In this document: piece after piece, positions 44,773-54,649 of the stretch
Numbering within the stretch: the stretch's first letter is position 1
Layout: each line of letters opens with the position of its first letter
Assembly (NCBI GenBank): GCA_947471745.1
Contig: CANJKZ010000538.1
Coordinates: 478,753 to 542,752, forward strand
Direction of reading: 5' to 3'
DNA length: 64,000 bases
From: Closterium sp. Naga37s-1
Lineage: Eukaryota; Streptophyta; Zygnematophyceae; Desmidiales; Closteriaceae
Notes under the pieces: model-generated
What the model was told of the DNA's origin: nothing
What the model saw: only the letters and a program-made list of their open reading frames with translations
Database searches by the model: none
Position numbers and translations under genes: made by a program

Positions 44773-45366
44773 ACACCCTCTTTCTCACCTCTCTCACCGG
44801 CGGAAGCACTGGCTACAGTGTTTGGACGTAGCGGGCTGGTGAGATAAGTCACTTGCGGGCAAAGTCGCACGAGGGTTTGAAACACGCCTTGGGCCGTAAA
44901 AAAACCTTAACGTTGAATAACCGTCCCGACCGCTTTGAAAACAACAGTACCATTGTAGAACGTAGAAAACCTTGACTAAACGCCCTGGGTCAAACTGTCA
45001 CTGTAACGCATGTGATAAGACCTTCTTTGGTCCGGTGCGGCTACACTATGCGTCTGGGTCAGTATAACATATGCCAGTCTATCGAGAATGAGGGTGTATC
45101 GAACTGTACAAATCTCAGAGGCTTTTCCCGCCTAAAGCCTCTCACTTCCAACCCCCCTCCTTTGCCCCATGTCGAGCTACACGTTACAACGCTCCTGATA
45201 CACCCTGTTTCTCGCTACACTGAACTGTGCCGAACAGGTGGAAAACCTTGTTATCTTCTATTTGCCTAGTTGAACCATACCGAAACGTAATTTAACCACC
45301 GTTAACCGTGCTTTCCCCATCTTGACTTCATTATAACCGAATCCACAATGGCGAGAAAGAGGGTGT
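44773..45366. mobile_element. Candidate nested MITE-like elements with ACACCCTCTTTCTC ends
   Basis: ACACCCTCTTTCTC at 44773-44786 is the exact reverse complement of 45353-45366. Two further related ends lie between them: GAGAATGAGGGTGTATC at 45084-45100 and GATACACCCTGTTTCTCGC at 45197-45215. The four ends could define one 594-bp element, or two smaller ones (44773-45097 and 45197-45366). No coding capacity. Confidence 0.55.
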
Positions 45367-45536
45367 ATCAGTCCATATTTCAGAAGATAGGCACCACAAC
45401 CTTCAGCATTCTTTACAGGAGAAAAAACACTTCAACATATCAGCGTGCAATGTACAAATACTAGAAAATGGGATTAGTTTAACAAATCCATCACAAGACT
45501 CCAATTCCTACGCTATTCGCATCCTACAGCATTGGA

Positions 45537-48287
45537 TCAAGGCCTCCAATGCCGTTTGACACCATCTCTAGCCCTTGCTTCCTGTTGCAGGCGTTGCTGG
45601 TACTGCACCTGCTGCTCCTGCTGCTGGAACCCACCATCTTCCTCCTGCTCATACAGTTTCTGAAACTGCTTATGCTGCTGCTGCCACAAATGGTAGTAAT
45701 ACAAATCCTCATCAACGTCTTGTGGTCCCTGCTGGATCTGCTGGCTTTGGTGCTGTTGGCTCATCTCCCAAGCATCTTCTTCCTCCCCGACCTGCTCACC
45801 ATCCCACGCCTTCTCTCTCAAGCTAACCCCACTTTCGGTAAATCCACCCCTCATGCCCAGATCTCCAGACCAGCTTCTTTCCAAGCTTGCATAAGAGCGT
45901 CGGACCTCGCCATTTGATTCGTCGATCGCTGCAACGCCACTCCCTTCCCCACCTCTATCTGCACTGCTGCCAGCGTCCGCTCCCCTCCTTGCAGCCCACC
46001 CTGAGGCACCTCCCAAGCCCGAACCTGTCGGAGTGGATGAGGCTATGGGGGAAAGAGGTCGGGGGCTGTAGGCTCGAGCAGGAGAGTGTGGGCGACTAAA
46101 GGTTCGGCGGCGAGCGTTGACTATGACAGACGAGGCCATTCGAGGCTTGGCCGGAGCTGGCCAGGCAGGCATGGAGGGGAGACTTGGGAAGTCCAAAGGA
46201 GCAGATCGGTTAAGATTGTTAAAATTGTTAGGACTGTTCATGTTACGCATGTTATGGGACAGGTTGGTGTTGTCCCCGTTAATAGCTCTCGGCTCGTGAC
46301 CTCTGGCAGCGTTGACACTCCTGCTGCTGCGGACGAATTGTTGCAGTTCTGCTACCTCTTCGCTTTGACTCTCCTCTCCTCTACCAGAATCGGAACCAAA
46401 CCGCGCCACATCCCTTTGCGTCCCGCCCTCTGGTCCGGCTACCGCTCTGCACCTTGCGCCACTCCCTTCGCAGCTGCCTCCGCCAGTGCTGGTGTTGCTG
46501 CTGCTGTTGCTCCTGCTTACACTAATATCCTCCGTTTCCTCGCCCTCCTCACTTTCCTCGGGCAAATCACGCGCAAGAGAGAGACGAGGGGGGGCAAACG
46601 ATTCATGCCGATGGCTTGGAAGCATGAGAGGCGACAGAGGCTCTTGCCGGGGTACTGCTGGGCGGGTCGGAGCTGAGCTGCTGCCTCGGCACGAGGGTTT
46701 AGGCTCGGCAAGAACGGGCGGCTGGGAGGACCGTTTGATTTCAAAAGTCCGGTTGAACTCCACTGACCGGCCGTTGACCGCCGTTGACCCGGCGAACTCA
46801 ATCGACCCGTCAAAGCCGCCGTGCTTCGGGGAATACTCCTGCTCCATGGAAATCGGGTCCATTTCCGCCATGTGCTGCATCTCCATCGAACGGTCGAGAA
46901 TCAACAGCCCTTCCCCCACGATAGCACGCTGTTCTTCCATAAACTGACGGAGCTCCAGTGAGTGACTTAGGTCGAGGGAACGAGTGGTGAGGAGGTCGGC
47001 GGAGAGAGATCGAGGAACCACGCAGCTGCCGGCGCCGGGAAAGCACGCCACCTTGCCACTTCCCAAAATCGGTCTTCTCGAACGCCCCGTTACAGCGGTG
47101 GCGGCGGCGGCGGCCGCCGCAGCGGCCGCTGCTGCAGATGCCGCAGCGGCGGCGGCAGCACCGGAGCCGGAGCTGCAGGAGATCTTGCCGAGGCTGCTGG
47201 CTCGGTGGACGGACGGCACGGAGATGTCTTCCAAGGCTGCGAGCAGCAGCGCTGCGGCGTCCTTCGATTCCGTCGCGCGCAGCGCACCGACTTCCTCCGC
47301 CGTGCGGATAAGCGACACGAGAGTCTCCTTGGAAACGCCGCGCGGGAGGCGAGGCGCGGAGGGGAAACGGTTGTCAACGGCTTCAGACACGTCAGCCGGG
47401 TTTTCCGCGGGCGCGCTGGTTGCATTGTTGCGAAAAATTGTGGCAGCTGACGAGACGACGAACTCTTGGGTAACGCAGGCGTCCGCTTGTCCAGGGTTTT
47501 CAGCACTTTCAACCGACCCTTGCTCCCTTTCGATTTCCCCAGGTTGCTCGTCCTCCTCTCCGTCATAATCGCCGTCATTGCCGACACCGTCATCGTTAGC
47601 GTCATCGTCATAGACGTCGTCGTCGTCGCTCTCCCCCGCAACCCACCCTCTCCCTCGCGCCCCTTCATTGCGCGACCCAGCGCGGAGAAGCTCGACAGCG
47701 GAAACATTGCGCGCGGCCACCGTTCCCGTTCCCCCATGCCCGGATAGCGCCAGTTCAGCGCCATCGTCCGCGAATGCTTCGTGCGCAAGCTCCTGGCTCC
47801 GCCGCGTAGAAGAGATCGGGCCGGAATGGATCGAGGCGCTGCCGCAAGACGATCGGGGTCGTCGATTACGGCGAACAAACATCAAGCAGCAACACGAGGA
47901 GAAGAAGCAGTCTGGCTGGTCACTGCCTCCCTCGTATCGCGCGGGCGAACGCCGTTGACTTCGTTGACTCGGGCGCATCAGGTTCTTTGCCTTCCATTCC
48001 CGTTGCCGGCTCGAACCGCGCACCCGCAATTTCGCCACCTCTTTCCGAGCAGGTACCGCGCGATCCTGCTTTTGCGGCACTTCCCTCTCTTCGGGATGCA
48101 CCTGTCCGTACTGCTGCTGAGGTTGCAGCTGCCGTTGCTGGTGTTGATGCCGCCTGGTTGGGTATATCTGCCCTACCTCTTCTTGTTGCTGCTGCTGCTG
48201 AAGGCGCGAAAGCGCGCCCTGAGCGCTTCCTGTCATGTCTCTGCTGGGGTGAATCGACGAGGTGGAATGTGATCGTGAAGGCAACAT
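45537..48287 (-). CDS. Intronless ~916-aa disordered protein, member 3 of the shared-motif family
   Basis: ATG at 48287, stop at 45537. No known domain. The N terminus is Gln/Arg-rich and leads to a cysteine cluster, CFFSSCCCLMFVRR (about residues 125-140), that could be a palmitoylation site. Next come an acidic block (DDDDVYDDDANDDG), a poly-Ala tract and a better-ordered stretch that includes LRQFMEEQRAIVGEGLLILD. The family motif PRMASSVIVNARRRTFSRPH lies at about 46101-46148, preceded by FPSLPSMPAWP. The C terminus is Gln-rich (YYYHLWQQQHKQFQKLYEQ). Parallel motifs in the other ORFs support the frame. Function unknown. Confidence 0.75.
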   Translation of the reverse strand: MLPSRSHSTSSIHPSRDMTGSAQGALSRLQQQQQQEEVGQIYPTRRHQHQQRQLQPQQQYGQVHPEEREVPQKQDRAVPARKEVAKLRVRGSSRQREWKAKNLMRPSQRSQRRSPARYEGGSDQPDCFFSSCCCLMFVRRNRRPRSSCGSASIHSGPISSTRRSQELAHEAFADDGAELALSGHGGTGTVAARNVSAVELLRAGSRNEGARGRGWVAGESDDDDVYDDDANDDGVGNDGDYDGEEDEQPGEIEREQGSVESAENPGQADACVTQEFVVSSAATIFRNNATSAPAENPADVSEAVDNRFPSAPRLPRGVSKETLVSLIRTAEEVGALRATESKDAAALLLAALEDISVPSVHRASSLGKISCSSGSGAAAAAAASAAAAAAAAAAAATAVTGRSRRPILGSGKVACFPGAGSCVVPRSLSADLLTTRSLDLSHSLELRQFMEEQRAIVGEGLLILDRSMEMQHMAEMDPISMEQEYSPKHGGFDGSIEFAGSTAVNGRSVEFNRTFEIKRSSQPPVLAEPKPSCRGSSSAPTRPAVPRQEPLSPLMLPSHRHESFAPPRLSLARDLPEESEEGEETEDISVSRSNSSSNTSTGGGSCEGSGARCRAVAGPEGGTQRDVARFGSDSGRGEESQSEEVAELQQFVRSSRSVNAARGHEPRAINGDNTNLSHNMRNMNSPNNFNNLNRSAPLDFPSLPSMPAWPAPAKPRMASSVIVNARRRTFSRPHSPARAYSPRPLSPIASSTPTGSGLGGASGWAARRGADAGSSADRGGEGSGVAAIDESNGEVRRSYASLERSWSGDLGMRGGFTESGVSLREKAWDGEQVGEEEDAWEMSQQHQSQQIQQGPQDVDEDLYYYHLWQQQHKQFQKLYEQEEDGGFQQQEQQVQYQQRLQQEARARDGVKRHWRP

Positions 48288-49246
48288 CAAGACGCGTGAA
48301 CTGTTCTCGGTGACGAAGGAGTTCGACTAATTTACTTCATAATTGCTACTGGAGGCTGATCGTATGGTGGTGCTTGATCATATCTGGGCGTTGTTTCGAA
48401 AGCAGAACGCAGGATAAGGGGTGGGAAGGAGAAAAGGCGCGAAGCAGACAGTTGCTTGGACGAGGGAGTGATCCTGTAAGATGGACGGATTTGGGTTAGG
48501 TTGGAGCGGAGGCACCTGGACTGGGCGGGCATGGCACTTGGCAAGATGTGAGGGCTGTAGGAGGGGCGGGTGTAGGCGAGGGGCGCAAATTTGAGAGGTA
48601 TGGAAAGCCGAAGCGCAAGATTCGTACGGATAATTCTGAAACCGCGAGTCGCGCAAACCGAACCAGAAATGACTAGCGTCATATTCGAAACGCGCTGACC
48701 TGGAGTCGTCACGTCCCCCCATGGAGGTTAGCTTGTGGAGGAAACGAGCCTACATTGGTTTGGTCACTTGACCCAACCTGCTATTTGGATGCGTTTTAGA
48801 ACATTCGCGTTTGTCACACCTGCGCTTTGGGAAGGGCGTGTGTACATACGTGGTATAAGGCGATCCAACAGCGAGTACAATACAGTGTAGAATCTAAGTA
48901 CGCATACTGACCAGACAAAACGGATACTCAGAAAATCGAATAGATAGCTTGTACAAATATGTACTTCAACATGTTGATAGCTTGTATACTCGAATTGATT
49001 AAATTTACGAATTTCATCAGAGTGCCCCATCTCTTTGCACCCGCGTCTCTCATACGAAGAATGAGATCAGAGAGCACGTTCTCCTTCCACCCATTTACCA
49101 GTAACTCCACTCATGTACGAAAAAATACATCAGTGTGCAGTCTATTTGCAACCATTTGACTCCACTCATGTACGAATAATGAAACCAGAGTGCATGTTCA
49201 GTTGCAACAAGTTAGGGGAACAAACGGGGTCTCTATACAGCTCTCC
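48288..49246. other. Intergenic region between two disordered-protein genes
   Basis: About 960 bp. Contains a ~64-bp tandem repeat (49030-49200) and AT-rich sequence from 48880. No coding feature supported. It should include the promoter of the upstream-facing 45537-48287 gene and the 3' end of the 49247-54649 gene. Confidence 0.55.
49030..49200. repeat. ~64-bp tandem repeat, 3 diverged copies
   Basis: Shared pieces are CTCCACTCATGTACGAA (near 49096 and 49160), TTTGCA(A)CC and CAGAG(A/T)GCA(C/T)GTT. The first copy is the most diverged (CTCTCATACGAAGAATGAGA). Confidence 0.85.
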
Positions 49247-50267
49247 TCACTTATGACTATTTTTGTGCACAAGGTGCTGACGTGGAGGGGTGGTGCTCCG
49301 CTGCCTGATCACCACATTTGGATGAACGTCATTCCCATTATTCACCCGCCTACTGCTGCTGCCACCACCGCTGGCAGCACCATTACCACCCTCGACCCGA
49401 CAGCTCTCACCACTGCTGTTCTCATCTGGAAGCAACGTCACTGAGTCATGCACCTCAAATCCCTCCACCCCTGCATGCACCTCAAATCCCTCCACCCCTG
49501 TATGCACCTCAAATCCCTCCACCCTTGTATGCACCTCAAATCCCTCCGCCCCAGCACCACCTGCTTTCAAACCCTCACCCTGACTCCATCCTTCAGTGCT
49601 ACCACCAGTCCAACCGTCAGCACCCCAACCGCTCTGTGCAGCGGACAAAGGGACTTGCTTCTCCTGGGGATGCATCATCCATGGCTGGTGGTCACTGAAA
49701 CCAGGAGCTGCCACGTGGCTCCCCCTCATTGGTGGAGCCATCCCCCAGGGAAGCCCTGTGTATGGGTCCATGAAAGGCTGGTAGGGAGAGGGGGGGTAGG
49801 AGGAGGGATGGAAGGGAGGGAAGGGGAAGAGGTTGTGACCAGGCGGCAGTGCATTAGAGCTGGGGGTGCTGGTGGCCTCTCCGTTGCTGCTGCTTCCACT
49901 GCCAAACCCCAGAGTCACCGCATCGGAATGGGCAGCATAAGCACTATCCGTGGCGGCTGCAGCAGCAGTAGCAGCAGCGGGAGCATGAGTGGCAGGGTCG
50001 GTAGAGTCTGGCGGAGGCAGCTCCAGGACCAGGTACTGCCGCTGTCCTGCCGCCCCCTGCTCACTGCTGCCTGTGGTACCTCCTCGTGCTGCTGCTGGGT
50101 TCTTGGCTCCTGCTGCTGCTGTCCCTGCACGTCCTGCTGCTGGCTTGCCTGGTGCCGTTGCACCTGCACCTGCCTCCTGTGGCGATGCCTTGGGAGCTGT
50201 GCTCTGCTTTGAGCCCTTCTTGAGGCATGACTTCCGCGGCTGCTTTGACTGCTGCTGAGGCTGAAGG

Positions 50268-50305
<38 letters not shown>

Positions 50306-53300
50306 ATTGGCTTTCTTCTCTTGCTGTTTCTGCTGTGGTGGCTGCTGTGCTAGCTGCTGTCTTGGCTGCAGATCCAAGTGACTGGATCCGGCAGCAGAAG
50401 CAGCAGCAGCAGCCACTGCATCAGCAGCAGAGGAGGCGCTGATGATCATTGGCTGCTGCAACGCTTGCGTGGACTGCTGGTTACCACTGTAGCCATTACT
50501 GTAGTTATGACCTTGCAGATAGGCATACGGATGGTGGAAAGGCATGGGGAAAGGCTGCATCTGGTACGGCTGCTGCTGGTAGAATTGCTGATGCTGCTGC
50601 TGCTGGTAGAATTGCTGATGCTGCTGCAGGTGCGGCTGCTGCTGCTGATGCTGGGTTGCTGAGACAAGGGCACCGAGAGAGTACACTCGCGGAGGGAAGG
50701 CGGGGTGAGCGAGATGGGAGGGGCCAGGGGAGTGAGACCACTGCATTCCAGACCCTGCTGCTGCAGCAGCAGCAGCAGTAGCAGCACCGGTGGTGCTGTC
50801 TCTCTCTGTGCCTGCACCAATGGCTGTAAGGGAGCGAATTCGAGGAGGAAAGGCAGCAGCAGCAGCAGCAGCAGGTGTAGGGAACTGGTGGGGGGAAGCA
50901 GCATTTTCTGGTGGATGGGGCAGAGAACTCCCCTGGGCTGAACCCTGGGCGCCGTCTGAGCCCAAACCAGGTGCATCTTGGCTCGGTGCCGAGCCTGCAG
51001 CTATAGCAGCAGGAGCTGCTGCTGCGTTCGCGTGGTTCGGGTCCGAGCCTGGGAAAAAGAGGTTCGGAGCGTGCAGGGGGGTGTTGATGGCACCGAGGGA
51101 GATGGCTCGGGGAGGGAAGCAAGATCCAGGGGGGTTGGGAGCAGTGGTGGGATAGGGTGTGAATGGGGATGGTACGTAGAAGTACGGTTGAGAGGGGTGG
51201 TGAGGAGTGTACCACGGATAGCCATTCTCCTGTGTAACAGGGTTACCAGTGGTTTCAGGAGGTGCAGGGAAGGGAGAGAGGGATTGCTGAAGCTGGGAAT
51301 CTGCTGCTGCAAGGAAGCGGGCAACAGCAGCGGCGGCAGCAGCAGCAGTGGCTGTGGAGGCATGGGGGGGAATGGAGGCGGAGGAGAGAGAGCGAGAGGA
51401 CGTGCGAGAAGGGAGGTGGTAACCCGTCTGTGTGACTGTAGCGTCTGGTGCCACTAGTGGTGCAATGGCTGTTGGTGCTGCTTGCTGTGGTGGTGGGGGG
51501 AAGAAGCCGGCACGCTCCCCTGCTGCCGCTGCTCCTGCATCCAACGATGGGGATTGCACAGCTGCTGAATCCAACGGTGCTGCTGTTGCTGCTGCTGTCC
51601 GTGTCTCTCTTGCCCCAGCCTTGTCCCAAACATACCCTTCCTCTTCCCCTCTGCACGCCTCTCCACCACCCTTAACCCCTCGCCCTCTCTTCTCCTTCAC
51701 TACCCCACATCCTTTCTTCGCTTCTCTCCTCCCACCCTTCCCTGCCTTGCTTCCCTTCCCCCCTGCATCACCTTCTACCCGCCCTGCCTCCTCACCGCCT
51801 CTCCGCCCCTGCTGCTCCCCTCCACCTCTCCCTCTCTCACCACCTTCCACTCTGTCACTCTCCGTTGCAGCCCACACAACTGCTCCAGCTACCTCTGCAC
51901 CTGACTGCACCACTGGCGTTTCCTGAAAAACACTATCAGAGCCAGCACCAGCAAAAGCGGCAGCAGTGGGAGCAGCGGTCAAGGCAGCGAGGGCAGAGGC
52001 ACGGGTGCTAGCAGCAGGTGCAGTGGCTGTGACAGTGGCACCTGCAACAGCGCCGGGTGCACTAGACATTGCCCCTGCACTTCTATTCTCAGCAGTTCGA
52101 CTCTCGGCAACAGCAGCAGCAGCAGAAGCAACAGGAGCAGCATGAGGAGCATGAGGAGCAGGAGCAGCGGCGTAAGCAGCAGCTCTGGCCTCAGCCGTGG
52201 CTGCCACTCGCTGCGCCACCACCTTGCGGTGCGCGTTCCGAATCACACTCGACGTCAGCCTCGGCCGAACCGCCGCCAGGCTCGGTTCCACCGGGTTCAG
52301 GCTCGGCAATGGAGGCTCGGCGGCACGAGGAGGCGCAGGGTCGGCAGGGGCGGAAGCAGTGAGGAGCGGAGGGGAGGAGGGAGCAGTGGAAGAAGTCAGG
52401 GGGGAGAGGGAGGGAGCAGTGGAGGAGGTTGGAGGGGAGAGGGAGGGGGCGGGTGCTAGAGCCGATGTTGCTGTGTCAGCTGCATCGGAACCGGATGGTG
52501 TGGGCGATGGCTGTGAGTCGAAGGTCACATAGGAGGACGTGAGTGAATGCTCTTGCTGTGCTGTTAAGTCATGCTGTGCTGTAAGCTCGTACTGTACTGC
52601 CAGCCCTCTGTCGTTCTCTCCTCTGCTTCTCTCCATCCCTCCTCCCTCCTCCTCTTGTAGAACCGAACCCAACCACTGCAAGCTCTGTTCCACCACCCCA
52701 CCCCTTCCAACCGACTCCCCTTGCTCCTCTCGTCCCTCTCTCACAAGCTCTGACCCTTCCCCCTCCCCCTCTCCATCCCCTTCTCCCTCGTCCCCATCAT
52801 CCTCCTCCGCCCATGCCTCGCCCCCTCTCCGCTCCTCCCACCCCGCCACCCTCTCGCGCCACGATGCCTCCTCTCTCGCTCTCCACACACCAAGCGATTC
52901 CTCAAAACCCATCTCCCTCTCGTCAAACCCAGTCTCCCTCTCCTCCCCGCTTTCTCCTCCTCCTTCTCCCACTTCTTCCATGTTCGCCCCCTGCCAACCC
53001 ACCCCTTTACCAGGACTCATCATCTCATTCCCCAACCCTTTCTGCCTCTTCTCCTCCCTCTCCCCCCCTTCCTTCTCCCTCTCCCCCTCATCCTCCCTCT
53101 TCCCCTCCTCTCTCTCCGCCTCATCCCCCTCCCCCTCCTCCTCCCTCACCTCCTCCAGCAGTCGAATCATCTTCGCGCGTCGCCTAGGCGTCATGCCCCC
53201 CTGTCCCCCACCGCACACGACGCTGCTACCGCCGCCGCCAGCAGCGGCAGACACAGCAGCGCCGCTAAGACCAGGTACAGTACAATCAGCATTAGCACCA

Positions 53301-54649
53301 CTAGTACTTCCAACTGTGGTGTCACCAGCACCCGTTGAACCCATAAGCCCCTGCCACAGCTTCTTAACGGGTGACGAATCATCTTCTAGCGCGTCTACGT
53401 CTTCTTCCGCTTCTTCTCCTGCGCCACCCCGTCTCTCCCCCTCCCCGCGCGCGTCGACTCCCCCAAGTTCTTCCCTCGCGCGTTCTTCCCCGCTCCTCTC
53501 CCAGCTATCCTCGCTAAAAGCACTCTCTTCACTGTCCCTCGCACTGTCGCAGGTGTTACCCTCCGCCTCCGCCCCCCGTGACTCCACTCCCGCTTGTCCC
53601 CTCCCCTGCGCTTCCGCCATCCTCTGCGCGGGTTCCGCCATCTGTTTCCGCGCCTCCGCTTGCGCCATCCCGCCGTGTTCCCCGCGCTCAGCGCAGCCTT
53701 GGCGCACCACTTCCCGCCAATAGTTCCGCCCGCCGCTCGTCCCGCTTCCCACATCCCCCCCATCTCCATGCCCCCTTCCCCTCCCATCCTCGTCCCCCCT
53801 ATCCTCGTGCTCCGCTAATCGGCGAGTCGTGTCCTCGATATAGTGTTTCGCCGAGCTGCCGCATTCTGTGCCCATGCCACCCGTTTCCGGATAGAGGCCT
53901 TGCCGCTTCTGCCGCTGCAGCTGCTGTTGCTGCTGCTGGCGCTGCTGCTGCCGCTCTTTCCGCTCCTTCAACAGTCGAATCATCTCCACCTCCTCCCCCC
54001 GACGCTCCCGCTCCCCTGCGCGCGCATCGTTCCCGCGCCCCTCATCTCTTGCGCCCTCGTCCCTTCGCGTCCCCTCCTCCGCTTCCCCCTCCCTTCCCGC
54101 ACCTTCCTTACTCATTGCTCCCCGCACTTGCCGCCGCCAAATGCGCTCAGCGAGCTCCGCTTTGGCCCCAGCGAACATGATCCCGCTGTCGCTCGCGTCG
54201 TCCTCGTCTGTCGATTCTCCCGCCGATTCCGCCGCGTTTCCCGCGTGAGAGCCGTTGGAGCCCAACCACCGCTCGCTCCTCTCCCCCACCCACTCGTCCA
54301 GCCCCCCGCTACTCCCGCTCCCTCCGCCGCTTCCGCTGCCGTGCCTGCTGCGGCTTGCGCGACCAGCTGCCACGTGGCTTCCGCCGGCGGTGCCGTTGGC
54401 GGAAGGCGCAGCAGCGCCCGCGGCTTGGCATACGCCGCCGCTCCCCCGACGCCCCGCGGGGCTTCCGCTGCCGAGCCTGGGGACAGGCAGCCTGGGGAGG
54501 ATTCCTTCCCCGTGTTGCGCAGCTCCTTCCGCTTGCGCGGACTTGCGGAGGACCGCCGCGGTAGTGTCTGGTGTTGCCAGTCGCGCGTTGTCGCACACGT
54601 CGTCGTCGACGACAGCGTCCATGCAGGGAACGCCGCAGAGGAATCGCAT
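49247..54649 (-). CDS. Intronless ~1800-aa disordered protein, member 4 of the shared-motif family
   Basis: The frame is open from 54718, but its first ATG is at 54649 and gives MRFLCGVPCMDAVVDDDVCD. Starting exactly at this motif suggests either a true N terminus or a missed upstream exon. In the 1393-aa paralogue the equivalent RRYLCGVPCVDDV is internal. Next come acidic, coiled-coil-like charged blocks (RMIRLLKERKERQQQRQQQQ and RRRAKMIRLLEEVREEEGEG). The family motif is RPRLTSSVIRNAHRKVVAQR at about 52208-52263. Three copies of FPPR-x-x-SL-x-A-I/L lie in the Pro/Gln-rich C-terminal half. Near the end are four tandem 9-residue EGFEVHxGV repeats. No known domain and no assignable function. 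Confidence 0.75.

Larger units (their letters stand above)
42896..45536. other. Intergenic region with nested inverted repeats
   Basis: No convincing gene. A 160-codon open frame (44165-44647, plus) overlaps one arm of an inverted repeat and shows no domain. The region holds two candidate elements, at 43617-44290 and 44773-45366, described separately. 42896-43600 is otherwise featureless and includes the likely promoter of the 40673-42808 gene. Confidence 0.55.
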
